Part shown: piece after piece, positions 1 through 11,060 of the stretch
Layout of the letters: each line of letters starts with the position of its first letter
Numbering within the stretch: position 1 is the first letter of the stretch
Source of the DNA: Siderastrea radians
Lineage: Eukaryota; Cnidaria; Anthozoa; Scleractinia; Rhizangiidae
DNA: 64,000 nucleotides
Direction: 5' to 3'
Assembly (NCBI GenBank): GCA_964017195.1
Contig: OZ024894.1
Span: 31,033,888 to 31,097,887 of the forward strand
Notes under the pieces: model-generated
Seen by the model: only the letters and a program-made list of their open reading frames with translations
What the model was told of the DNA's origin: nothing
Databases searched by the model: none
Made by a program: the position numbers and the translations under genes

Positions 1-855
1 CTTGGATTAAGAGAATTGGAGAAAACAACCTCCCTGCGTGGAAAATAATTCCAGAACAGGCATTGAGCCAATACGGTGGTTTCGCGTTTTTTCTCTCAAT
101 GCCAGTATGATATTAATTTTTGTGACCTTCAAAATTTACCGGAATTTTACCGAATCATTCTGAGTTACTGGCAAAATTTTAAGCTCTTGACTGGTGTTGA
201 AAAAGCAGCGTAGAACCAAATAATTTGGAACAATCGCAACATTCTCGTAGACGGAAAACCAATTATGTATAAAGCGTGGCTCAAAAAAGGACTAATTCAT
301 ATCAAGGATTTAATCAACGAAGACTCAAAGTTTCTTTCTCTAACCGATCTTAAAGCAAAATTCAACTTAGAAGTACCTTTCACTGCCTATTATGGCCTAG
401 TAAATGCTATCCCAGCAAGTTGGAAAGAAAACATCCAAAATACGGATGTTGCCCCATCAGAAGTTGTACCGTCTCTCCTACTTCGCTCTACCAAAATAGC
501 TTACTCGACCATACTTGGCAAAAGCTACTCTGTACCAACAGCTGAGAGTAAGATTTTAAATTATGGCTTCACTACAGACAACATCCAAAAGGGCTATATC
601 CTTCCATTTCAAATTTTGAAGGAGCCAAAGATAATAATTTTCCAGTTTAAAATCATTCATAATATCCTACCCACGCAATCTAGCTTGTTCCGTGCGGGTA
701 TAAAAGACAGTGACATATGCCCCTTATGTAATTCTGAAAGCCAATCTTTAAGTCACATGTTGATTACATGTGATACTTCCTCATCGTTTTGGAACCACTT
801 CAAACACTGGTGGCAAAAAGGCTTTCAGGAACAAATAAATTTACCCGAAAGCGTG
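1..855 (+). mobile_element. L1/Tx1-like LINE fragment, copy 1 (3' part of reverse transcriptase ORF, defective)
   Basis: This is the C-terminal part of a non-LTR retrotransposon polyprotein. It holds the region downstream of the reverse transcriptase fingers and palm, then a zinc-knuckle of the zf-RVT type (C-x2-C...H-x4-C, around ICPLCNSES...LSHMLITC, near 715-770). The frame opens at the window edge (WIKRIGENN...), is lost at a T-run near 85-100, and continues in another frame. That second frame has an in-frame TAG at 211-213 and is then open from 265 to 876. Homology to copy 2 stops abruptly after GCGTG at 855, so the last residues to 876 are unrelated sequence. The same bases occur in inverted orientation at 4104-4958, 855 bases each with no net length change. 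The clade assignment is by motif similarity only; the fragment is not functional. Confidence 0.85.
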
Positions 856-1374
856 GAATTTCTTTCCATCGTTTGAAAATTTCGATGGAAAAGAATTGCC
901 TAAGTGATACCCTGGAAAAGCCACAAACGTAATAATTGGTAACAAATGTAATTAAATCTTCAAATGTAAGAATGTAAGGATTGATCACAATAAAACCAGT
1001 GCGAGACCACTAAGCGCTTTGTATGTTGTAACCTAAATTTTGAAGTCCATGCGATATGTGATGGGGAGTGAATGCACATAAGAAAAAAGAGGAGTGTGCT
1101 ACTTGAACTTTCTACTATAGCGTAGTGAGTTGTGGCTACAGTAAATGATGGCATGAACTTGTTTTCCTTTCGAATGACGTTTTGGACCTGTTAATTCCCC
1201 ACTTCAAAGCACCCTCTTATGTCATGCGTCACGGAAACTTAAGGGACGCAACCAAATGTGCTAATTACAGAGGTGTTTGGAAGTGATAATCATGTTCAGG
1301 AAGTTTCGGGAGGTAACACTCATCAATGTTCTTATTTGTTAGTGTAGAGCAAGATCCAAAGGAAAATAGACCTA
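856..1374. other. Unassigned spacer between LINE copy 1 and TTAA element
   Basis: I see no supported gene here. The first bases after the LINE break contain a short palindrome (TTTCCATCG...CGATGGAAA, about 867-891). The only open frames are short minus-strand ones with no domain or codon signal. Confidence 0.4.
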
Positions 1375-2040
1375 TTAAGGACGTTCGCGCCAATTGTTTC
1401 TGCGCATCCCTACTGCGCACGCAATTCACTTCGTGATGTCATGCCACGTCAAGCATTGAGCGCGCGCGCTGTTGAAGAAATGTGGAGATATATAGCGCTA
1501 GTGGGCACTTTAATATCTATGCACGGGTTTAACTCTCTTAAATGTTCGGTGACCCCATATTTTCTTTTGATAGATCACTTTCTTTGTCGATTATCTACGT
1601 TTTGTGAAAAATTAAAGAAAATCTGTATTGTAGAAGTTTAATTTTTTTCAACTTTTCTGCCCTCGCATCATCGAATTCTACTATTATTGAAGCTGCACGG
1701 TGTTCGTTAAAGTCGATCTTAGAGGTTGAATTTAACTAAAAGGATGACACCGGTTCAAATTATTTACTTAACAGACCCACTTAAGTAAAATTTGACTAAG
1801 AAAGTAGGTCTACAGCGAATCATTTTTAATATTTTTCAACTAACAAGCACTGAGGCCATGTCGAGTTACGAGGGCCGATTTGTCAAAATTTGGGTAGTTT
1901 TTGACGCGCTTTATTTCGAAAACGAAGTCGGTGACCCCCCAATTTTTTTCCATTTCTGACATAGGTAACTCATTATCTGACTGTAGCCAAAGTATGAAAA
2001 AAATCTGTATTGTAGAAGTTTTTCGCGCGAACGTCCTTAA
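1375..2040. mobile_element. Non-autonomous DNA transposon (MITE) with TTAA target sites
   Basis: The element runs from 1379 to 2036. It is bounded by GGACGTTCGCGC at the left and its exact reverse complement GCGCGAACGTCC at the right, each followed outward by TTAA (1375-1378, 2037-2040). TTAA duplication is typical of piggyBac-like and some other cut-and-paste elements. The terminal sequence is not the canonical CCY start of piggyBac, so the superfamily stays open. A subterminal segment ending in CTGTATTGTAGAAG occurs twice, near 1620-1640 and 1998-2020. There is no transposase; the 66-codon frame at 1441 has no recognisable content. Confidence 0.75.
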
Positions 2041-2946
2041 GTCTTAGAGAACGTTTAGAGGTTTGCCTTAAAAGATGGTGAATTTGGCATGGCTCTGCTG
2101 AACTGGTAGACTATTCCAAATAATACTGGCCCAGTGAGTAAAAGAATTGTTAAGTGCTTTAGACTCAGAACGTGTGTGTTCAAATTTCAAATTGTCTTTT
2201 TAATTATGGCTGGTTACATGTTCTGTAAAAAAACTCCTAATGCTATCTGGGTGGCGGATTCAGGATTTTTGAAGGAGGAAGGGGGCTGGCCAGATATAAA
2301 GATATCGGAACAATCCGAGATAAAATCGTCTCAGTGATAGTTTTGTTCCCGTTTATAATTTCAGGCTTAAACGACCCCAAAGAGAGGGGTGGCTATCAAC
2401 CCAATCCACCCATCCCCCGGATCCGCCCCTTGTTTAGTTTCCTTTTGTAAATCGAAGATAAAGAGTTCCATTTAGCCTTGCTCACTACTTCATGCTTTGG
2501 GACAGATGGACTTATGTTATAGATCAATCTAGCAACACGGAAATAAAGTGGGGTTGGAAGGTCTACGCGACTCCTGCATCACGGCTCTGTTCGCCGCTCC
2601 GTATCTCGGTCTTTTGATCAATTTTGGTTCTTGTGTTTTTGTAGCGGGTTTAGTTTGGAGGATTTTTATTTGGTGACTGAATTGAGGCGTTACAACTTCG
2701 GCGTCGCATTTTTTAAGACTTTGATCTCGAGGTCATATCCCATCAACTTTCTGATAACCGGTGGATTCTTGTGGCTCGCGCGCACTGTTTATTAGCTTTT
2801 GTTTCAGATTTGTTATTCCCAGTTAAATTTGACCTCTGATCGTTTGTTAAGCGACTCAATGTAGTGTCTATGCCGCTTTCGGCACATTAGGTACGTTGAA
2901 TCTGCCTCGTATAGGAACTTGATAGATAGCTTTTGCCAACATTTTC
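2041..2946. other. Unassigned intergenic DNA
   Basis: I recognise no gene, RNA or repeat here. The 67-codon frame at 2134-2337 has no domain signal. Confidence 0.35.
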
Positions 2947-3619
2947 ATGGAAAAGAATATAACGAAACCTACAGTATGGAAACGTTTCATCGATGACGGA
3001 ACATCTCTATGGGACATCGACAAACGAGAAATAGATTTATTTCTTGCACAAGCAAACAGTTTTCATCCAACAATAAAATTGACAGCTGAAATTTCAGACA
3101 AGGAAATCACATTCCTTCACAGAGTTGTCTATAAAGGAGAAAGATTCCAAAAAGACGCTATTCTTGACAGTGAAACTCACTATAAACCGACTGAAACATT
3201 TCAGTGCGCATTACACCTCCTGTCACCCACCAGGTGTCAAAAGAGGTTTTACCAAAGGCGAAGCTATTAGACTTCTACGAACAAATTCCTCGGGAAAATA
3301 TTTCCAGGAAGCTCTCTCTAATTTCAAAACACGTCGTCTCGCGCGTGGATACCCTAAAAACGTGGAGAGAATATTATCTGAAGTCTCCTTCGCCGGAAGA
3401 CAGTCGGCTTTGAAACAAAAGAAAAAGACTCACGAGCAAATATCACCAGTTGTCACGACATATCACCCAGGAGTTAAAAACCTAAAAAATATATTGATGC
3501 ACAAATGGAGTTTAATTCAAAATCAGTCATTGCCGAGGCACATTTTCAAAAAGCCTGCTATTATATCATATAAGGGAGACAAATCGCTATAAAAAGACAT
3601 GTTCGTGAGAGCAAAGCTT
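2947..3619 (+). mobile_element. Penelope-like element reverse transcriptase remnant (frameshifted)
   Basis: Two overlapping plus-strand frames read as one reverse transcriptase of the Penelope-like class. The first (2947 to about 3210) carries the catalytic-type motif WKRFIDDGTSLW and the TEISDKEITFL block. The second (about 3200-3592) continues with KPTETF..., SCHPPGVKRGF, ALSNFKTRRLARGYP and LKNILMHKWSLI. Reading continuity requires a frame change near 3200, and a TAA interrupts the frame at 3591-3593 just before KDMFVRAKL, followed by another stop. The GIY-YIG endonuclease found downstream in many Penelope-like elements is absent, and so is everything N-terminal to the IDD motif. It is an inactive fragment lying between the two inverted LINE copies. 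Confidence 0.8.
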
Positions 3620-3881
3620 TGAAGGCACAATAACTTACACGTCGCAAACAAAACTCCACAGTACGGAGTCTTTGCAGGCCTGTCACGATTGTTATACGAT
3701 ACAGACTTAGAATGCTACAAGCGAAACTTACAATGAAATACTTAACACTAACGTATAATACTTAATTGCTAAACAGTAACTTATGATACTAAAATTAAAA
3801 AATAATACAATTTCCTGCACTACTCCATAAGCAACAGCAAAGCGACGGACGCACAGAGAAGTACACACACATACCTCTACC

Positions 3882-5606
3882 CTATAACACAGCGGCCCAA
3901 GTTTCTGTAAATTGCTCCAGATTGTTATTTGTAAATGCTACCCTTCGCAGAATAGTAAGCTCGCTTTTCAGGCGTGAGAGAAAGCCTTCAAAATCCAGGT
4001 TGCCATTGCCTACAGTTGTGGTGAAAATGTGGTATTTTGCAATAATGAGCGTGCAATTGAGCACTAGCCAGGTGTTTGATTTTTTGTGCCAGCCATACAG
4101 AATCACGCTTTCGGGTAAATTTATTTGTACCTGAAAGCTTTTTTGCCACCAGTGTTTGAACTGGTTCCAAAACGATGAGGAAGTATCACATGTAATCAAC
4201 ATGTGACTTAAAGATTGGCTTTCAGAATTACATAAGGGGCATATGTCACTGTCTTTTATACCCGCACGGACCAAGTTAGATTGCGTGGGTAGGATGTTAT
4301 GAATGATTATAAACTGGAAAATTATTAACTTTGGCTCCTTCAAAATTTGAAATGGAAGGATATAGACCTTTTGGAGGTTGTCTGTAGTGAAGCCATAATT
4401 TAAAATCTTACTCTCAGCTGTTGGTACAGAGTAGCTTTTGCCAAGTATGGTCGAGTAAGCTATTTTGGTAGAGCGAAGTAGGAGAGACGGTACGACTTCT
4501 GATGGGGCAACATCCGTATTTTGGATGTTTTCTTTCCAACTTGCTGGGATAGCATTTACTAGGCCATAATAGGCAGTGAAAGGTACTTCTAAGTTGAATT
4601 TTGCTTTAAGATCGGTTAGAGAAAGAAACTTTGAGTCTTCGTTGATTAAATCCTTGATATGAATTAGTCCTTTTTTGAGCCACGCTTTATACATAATTGG
4701 TTTTCCGTCTACGAGAATGTTGCGATTGTTCCAAATTATTTGGTTCTACGCTGCTTTTTCAACACCAGTCAAGAGCTTAAAATTTTGCCAGTAACTCAGA
4801 ATGATTCGGTAAAATTCCGGTAAATTTTGAAGGTCACAAAAATTAATATCATACTGGCATTGAGAGAAAAAACGCGAAACCACCGTATTGGCTCAATGCC
4901 TGTTCTGGAATTATTTTCCACGCAGGGAGGTTGTTTTCTGCAATTCTCTTAATCCAAGCTAATTTGAGTGACCGTTCCATAATTTCAAAGTCAATCATTT
5001 TTAGTCCGCCATGCTTTTTTTCGGCAATAATAGTTTTTTTCTTTATTTTGGCAGGTTTGCCATCCCAGCGGAAGTTAAAAATGATTTTGTTAATTCTCTC
5101 TACAGTATGTTTCGACATTGCCAATACAGAAGCGCTGTAAATAAGTTTGGACAAGCCTAATGTTTTCACAATGTGTATTTTTCCAATAAGAGTGAGTTTT
5201 CTTCGCTTCCAGTTATTGAGAGTTTTTTCCAATGTGGCTATCTTATCTTCCAAATTAAGCTTCTTGGCACGTTCAGGATCATAAGAAAAGTGCACTCCAA
5301 GAGCGAGAACAGGATCATGTGGCCACTTGAAACCGAAGGGTTTCTCCTTGCGGCTTTTCCATGTACCTAACCACATGGCTTCTGTTTTGCTGGTATTAAT
5401 TTGTAGGCCACTGACTTTTTTGAATTCTTCTAAAAGTTTTATTAATCTTGGCACTGAGTCGCAGTCACGTACCAGGACCGTGGTGTCATCCGCATATTGT
5501 GTGATTTTTATTTCCTTTTGGCCTACATTAATACCTTTGATATTCGGGTCGTTTTTTACCGCCCTAGCGAAAAGTTCGATTCCGATAACAAAAGCAACAA
5601 CGTTTT
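3882..5606 (-). mobile_element. L1/Tx1-like LINE fragment, copy 2 (5'-truncated, defective)
   Basis: Read on the minus strand, the fragment begins near 5606 inside the reverse transcriptase palm. It shows the catalytic motif ITQYADDTTVLV (around 5490-5525), then the QINTSKTEAMWLG block, the thumb region, and the zf-RVT zinc-knuckle (ICPLCNSES...HMLITC). It ends at TAG 3882-3884 after ...FTETWAAVL. Frame loss after GGFAFFLS and a TAG at 4748-4746 match the defects of copy 1 exactly. Unlike copy 1 it keeps the true C-terminus. No N-terminal endonuclease is present, as expected for a 5'-truncated insertion. Confidence 0.88.
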
Positions 5607-6830
5607 AGTTGTCCAGCAAGCCAAGGTTACCAAATTTGTTGAACTAAATTATCACTAAGAAAGTCTTAAGCTTTTTACACAGACCTGCCTAAAAGTAGCG
5701 TCACATTCTTGAAACTTAATCTAGCCAACCTATTCGCAAATTTCGATCTAGAATCTCATCGTGCCAACTGAAATATGGAGTGCGGCTATGGAAGTGAATT
5801 ATTCATTCAGGTTGTGGAAATGAAATACTCAGTCGAGCTATGGCTTTATCAGCAGTATACGTCCCTTACCACTGATTTCATGTATACTGAAGCTTGTAAC
5901 AAGAATCCCCGCTATCACAATAAAGTATATTTTCTCCATCATAGTAATAAACTGCTCATTAGCAAACAAGCTTTTGTGACATGAACTAAAAAAATACACA
6001 CAGCTGATGGCAGTCTCAACAATTTAGGGTGGTATTTCAGAGTTACAGCTTTGTTATACTTGAAACGCACTGTCATGGTATAAGTTGGCTGTCCAGAAAG
6101 AAAGAAAAAAATGGGGTGGCTGAGAAAGGACGAGATCATGGGACTATAAATGACCAACGAGGACACTCTATAACTCTTACAGACACTCTATCGCTCTTAC
6201 ACGCATTTATAGTTTTTGCGTTAGAGTGAGACAGGAAGTTATTACTAAAAAAGGCAAAAATGTGGCTTTCATAATTATCATGTTCTTACAAAACGGTCCT
6301 CCACCTTCACCTCCAACCTTGGTTGCAAGCTAAAATGCTGTGTGATTGCCGTAATATCTCTTCCAGTTTTGCAGTTTTGCTGGGGTACGGGAAACAAGAA
6401 CCAAATCGTTTGGAAAATGGGATGGGAGGTAGTGAACTCACCACTGCGATAAAAGTATCTAACAGCTCTCAAAACAATAGCGAGGCAGGAAAAAGATCAG
6501 ATCTTTTTCTGCAAAAGACCACGTTCAAAACTGGTATCATCGTCTTTCTTGAGAAAAATAAATTTCCACAACTAAAAGAAATCGGAGACCAACGTTCTTC
6601 CTGGAGAGAAGCAATAGGCTTGGTTATTTTTAGAGGTTAAAAAAAAGGGTTTAAAAAGTAAAATTGCGGGGTAAACTTAATATTATGTGATACATATGGA
6701 TCAGTCTAATTGTTTGCTTCAGTACTATTCAAGCAAGTGTACCGGCATCTTTCTCACCTGAATTTCTTTGGGGTGTCGTTGCCTTAGCAGCTGGTTCTAC
6801 CAAAGAGAATGAAAGAGTAAGTGTGACTTT
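5607..6830. other. Unassigned DNA between LINE copy 2 and palindrome
   Basis: There are short open frames on both strands (for example 6323-6640 plus, 105 codons), but none carries a domain, a signal peptide or plausible splice context. I see no RNA gene. Confidence 0.35.
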
Positions 6831-8440
6831 AGGTGTTTCGATACAGTTTTTAGGGGACCATACCTCACTTTTAAAATCGGCTCCTAGACAGTCTTCATCT
6901 TGTCTGATCAATGTGAAATTTGCAACACTTGTTGGTTTTGGATTGAACTTTAGCGTGGTTTACATTTTGTAAAAATCGATATTTCCATGACAACGAAAAA
7001 CAAAAATCCTCGAAAACAGTAAAATTAAAATTTTGCGCGATACAGATTTCACTTTGGAAAGAAAATACCAGCATCTTAAACTGTGATGTGTGGCAAACAA
7101 AATATAAAAGAACGAAAAAATTCTGTATGTTTGTTTTGAACTAAATCGCAAAAACATTTTCAACCTTAGTTTTTGCCTAGTAATAGTAAATTCACCGAAA
7201 AATAATCAATGCTTTGATGAACTGGCTAGAAAATACTGTTAAAATGTGTCTTTTACTTACTATTTTACGCCTAGAAAGTTTTGTTGAAACTGGTGTTCGC
7301 GATCTCGAGAACGACTTGTTTTTCTAAGATCATTCGTGTAATAATTTTGTGGTAATTTTTGAATTTGAGCGCTTTTGCAAAAATCACGAGAACGGTTCGA
7401 TAGATTTTTTTAAAACATTAAACACGCGTGCTTGACGATGTGACCAATATTACTTTTCAGTCTTATTAAGATTGATTCACTGGAACACTTTTAGATTTAA
7501 CGTTAAAAAGAGGATGTATGAACCGGCGGAGAAGGTTGCGTTACAATTCACAATTGGCAAGTAAATGCTAATATATTCAAAGTAATGCGTAATTCATTGC
7601 TTCGTGATTTTTATCTGGTTTCTTTGTTCTTTGTTGCACTGTAGATTACTACGAAAAGTAAAAATCACGGAGGAATGCATTGCGCATTACTTTGAATATA
7701 TTAGCATTTACTTGCCAACTGTTTATATGTAACGCAAGCCTTTCCGTCGGTTCATACATCCTCTTTAACGTTAAATCTAAAAGTGTTCCAGTGAATCAAT
7801 GTTAATAAGAATCAAAAGTAAAATTGGTCACATCGTCAAGCACGCGTGTTTAATGTTTTAAAAAATCTATCGAGCCGTTCTCATGATTTTCGCAAAAGCG
7901 CTCAAATTCAAAAATTACCACAAAATTATTACGCGAATGATCTTAGAAAAACAAGTCGTTCTCGACATCGCGAACACCAGTTTCAACAAAACTTTTTAGG
8001 CGTAAGATAGTAAGTAAAAGATACATTTTAACAGTATTTTCTAGCCATTTCATCAAAGCGTGGATTATTTTTCGGTGCATTAACTATTACTAGGCAAAAA
8101 CTAAGGTTGAAAATGTTTTTGCGATTTACTTCAAAACAAAAATACAGAAATTTTTTTGTTCTTGAACATTTTGTTTGCCATACACCACAGTTTACGATGT
8201 TGGTATTTGCTTTTCAAAGCGAAATCTGGATCGTGCAAAATTTCAATTTTACTGTTTTCGAGGATTTTTGTTTATCGTTGTCATGGAAATATCGATTTTT
8301 ACAAAAGGTAAACCACGCTAAAGTTCAATCCAAAACCAACAAGTATTGCAAATTTCACGTTGATCTGACAAGGGGAAGACTGTCTAAGAGCCGATTCAAA
8401 AACTTAGGTATGGTTCCCAAAAAACTGTATCGAAACACCT
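6831..8440. mobile_element. 1.6 kb near-palindromic element (long inverted repeats)
   Basis: Two arms of about 783 bp (6831-7613 and 7658-8440) are inverted copies of one another around a 44-bp centre. Landmarks are AGGTGTTTCGATACAG at the left outer end against CTGTATCGAAACACCT at the right, and GTGATTTTTA against TAAAAATCAC next to the centre. Similarity decays outside these limits, so true termini and target duplications are uncertain. The open frames at 6960-7163 minus and 8107-8472 plus are the same sequence read from each arm and are not separate genes. It is probably a foldback or MITE-type DNA element. Confidence 0.75.
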
Positions 8441-8540
8441 TAAGAGATCTTGTTTTATTTCACTTGTTTTAGAGCACCAGGCCACCTTTTCGCCAAATTT
8501 ATTGTCAATTTGAAAACAAATAAAGATTCAGGCTAAAACT

Positions 8541-10273
8541 TCATAAACAACTGAATGCTTTCAGCGAACCTGAAAGACCCTTTTGTACATGTGAGGTTAA
8601 ATCTGTCCTTCTTGTTGAGGCAGTAGCACTACTAAGCGGTTCTGTGGCTGTCGGCGAAGTACTGTGATGCATGCAGACTCCTTGGCAGTTATCTGTAAAG
8701 AAAAAAAGACTACATCTGACGTGGCGTCGCGATATAATGCTGAAGTTTACAAATAAGAGGTATAATTGACAGTGATAAACAAGAAAGGAAAGACAGAAAG
8801 ACAGATGCCAGCCAGGGCGGTAGCCAGATAAAAATATGACTGAGGCAATGGCCATGGTTAAATTCTCTACCTAGGTATTTAGAGCGTTAAACGAAAAAAA
8901 ATGACCGAGAAAACGACTGAGGCAAGTGCCTCGGTTTGCCTTATACTGGCTACGGCCCTGCCAGCGTGCCCTAGTTCTCCGTAAAGTCCTAAAAAAAGTT
9001 GTCTAGACGTTTTTGTTTTGCAGTCAATAATAGTGGACACCTTATTCCTAAGACTTTCACTTATTTAGCAAACTTCACGTGGCCACTGCCCTGTGGACAT
9101 TTCAATCAACAGGAAAGTATCTCTTACTGAAATAGAACCCTACAATTTGTTCATTTAACGGGCTATGTTTATAACTAATGATAAAGAGAAAGTCAACAGG
9201 ATACTATTATCCTATGAAAGTACAAGCAAAGTCACACTCCCACCGTGGTTGGTGCCCCCGCGAAAAGATTTTATAACCTGTAGTAGAAAGCCTGTGAGGT
9301 GCTCTACAGGATGAATTATATAATTATTATGGGTGGGGCGATGCTGGAGGTGTGTAACTTCATCCCAGATGGGCGCCATCAAAAGGTGTTGATGTTACAC
9401 ATGCCAAATACGACATAATTAAACACTTTGCTGCTTTGTCAACATGTTGTGCTATTTTCACCTAAAAAGACAAAAACACGCATTTTTATTATAAAATGGA
9501 TGGACCACCTGCTACTTTTGGCGTCATAAATCGTAACCATAGCAACGGACTCTCACCAAACTTGTATCAAAATGTTACTAAGAGATATGATATGCGTACA
9601 GTTAGTGAAAACAGCAGGTGCTGATGAAAAATCGGCATTAAAAAAGTCAAGAAAACCGTAATAAGGTGTGGTGTGTGTGTGTATGCAGGGGGGGGGGCAC
9701 CATTTCCCTCCCAGTTGTAAGTCCGAGGTCCGAGGGCAGCGCAGCATATTATTGCAAGGCCGTATTTATACCTGTTTGTTCCTCGCAGATCCACCTTGTT
9801 TGGAAGCTGCCGTTGATACTCTTAAATGTTCCATAAGAAACAGAAGGCCTGTCATTAGAAATTACTGCGTAGTGTTGATTTTTACCAGGTTCATATTGCC
9901 ATCTTATTTTTTGAGTCAGAGGTTTGCCATTTATCCAAGTCCATTTCCCACTACTCCTGTTCTTATATAAACCGATGTGCCATTCATGGTTTGGAACATC
10001 CGTTAGATCATTTATCCTTTTGCTGATAAATTCCCACTCTTCTTCTGTCTCGATGACAACAAGAGTTTCATTATAATATTCACAGGACCCTTTTGCTTGT
10101 CGCCAGGTCATTTTTCTTGAAGAGCCGGCGTCCCCAAAGGTGTAGCAAGAACAGTCTTTCTGCTCATCTGGCATGAAAACTATAAGAAATAACGAGAAAC
10201 GTATGATGGATTTAAAGTAAGATGGATTCCAAGTTTTTTGTTTTCTCCAGCAGTTTTCTGTAATTATGCACAT
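8541..10273 (-). CDS. C-type lectin-like domain protein (2 resolved exons, 5' end uncertain)
   Basis: The minus-strand exon 9772-10179 encodes a C-type lectin fold. Its order is CSCYTF, MTWRQAKGSCEYY, LVVIETEEEWEFISKRI, HEWHIGLYKN, KWTWINGKPL, IRWQYEPGK and RWICEE. It ends in phase 1 at ACAG|GTATAA. The next exon, 8541-8692, begins after TTTACAG and restores the frame, giving EEQT-D-NCQGVCMHH, then a Ser/Thr-rich tail and a TGA. The frame is open upstream to an ATG at 10271-10273, which would give a signal-anchor-like start with a hydrophobic run (IIRFSLFLIVF). Alternatively translation begins on a separate signal exon (see 10436-10498). The outer cysteine pair is present, but the inner pair is missing, and EPG replaces the calcium/mannose-type EPN. 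Calcium-dependent sugar binding is therefore doubtful. It is likely secreted or membrane-bound. Confidence 0.72.
8693..9771 (-). other. Intron of the lectin gene, with GT and poly-G tracts
   Basis: It lies between the two phase-matched lectin exons. It holds a (GT)n tract near 9668-9682 followed directly by a G9-type run near 9689. No other gene is seen in it. Confidence 0.5.
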
Positions 10274-10302
10274 TACAACATGGCAAAAACCGCTTCCATC
10301 AT

Positions 10303-10333
10303 AAATACATAAATAAATAAATAAATAAATAAA
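10303..10333. repeat. (AAAT)n microsatellite
   Basis: About seven uninterrupted copies of AAAT, lying between the lectin exon and the candidate signal exon. Confidence 0.85.
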
Positions 10334-10435
10334 ACATCAGTAGAAAATAGTTGTTTGCTACATTTTCATACAGTCAAATACACAAATTGTCTCATAACAG
10401 AGCTTACGCCATCTTTGTTCAGTGAGGGAGAATAC

Positions 10436-10498
10436 CTGCTGATAAGGAAAGGTGCTCAGGAAAAATAAGATGAGTATTAAAGGATGGATTATCTGCAT
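10436..10498 (-). CDS. Candidate signal-peptide exon of the lectin gene
   Basis: On the minus strand an ATG at 10498 opens a 21-codon exon encoding MQIIHPLILILFFLSTF, then PYQQ, ending at CAG|GTATTC. It reads as a cleavable signal peptide and sits 260 bases upstream of the lectin exon. The donor is in phase 0, whereas the lectin exon needs phase 1. Either another small exon or another splice site is involved, or the exon is spurious. Confidence 0.3.
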
Positions 10499-10579
10499 TT
10501 GCTCATTTATTTATTGGATGAAAATACATGTTTAATCATGAAAATTTCCCGGCAATCATTAGTTTGTAAACACTAATAT

Positions 10580-11060
10580 CTATAGACAAGAGAGGATAAA
10601 GGGGTAAGAGAGCTACTCCCCCATATATGCCCTATCCCCTTCCTAATTTCTGTCAAGTTATTTTTAGTAACAAATGGTAGGAAATTCAACCTTCAAATAA
10701 CTTAATGAGTTTTAAGGCAATTACCCTGAATTTTTGCAGCAATATAGAACTCTTCATTTTGTAAAATCTCGTGGTTTTAATTTTTCTAGTTTTGACATTT
10801 TTCGCCGGTAAAATGACGTCACAAAGTTGGAGTCAATTTTTACTTTTAGTATTATGGGATATGTTATGTCGGTTTCTGAATGACCTTGTTACACAGATCT
10901 CAAAACTGAAGAAATAAATGAAATATGCTGATCCACTCAAAAGATATAACGTTTTGAAATTTAAATTTTGTTACTAAAAATAACTTTAGAGGGATTAGGA
11001 TGGAAATAGGGCCTATATGGGAGATTAACTATCTTACCCCGTCATCTTCTCTTGTTATAG
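10580..11060. mobile_element. MITE with ~100 bp inverted termini
   Basis: The left terminus CTATAGACAAGAGAGGAT is mirrored by ...CTTCTCTTGTTATAG at the right. Pairing continues inward through GGGGTAAGA, CCCATATA, GGCCCTAT-like blocks to GTTATTTTTAGTAAC. The interior (10690-10980) is related to 54360-54650, where the same ordered words appear (GCAACAATATAGAA, GTCACAAAGTT, ATTATGGGATAT, GTTACTAAAAATA). It is non-coding, and no convincing target duplication was found. Confidence 0.6.

Noticed and set aside
6960..8472. Two related proteins on opposite strands (67 and 121 residues)
   Set aside because: They are the same palindrome arm read from both sides.
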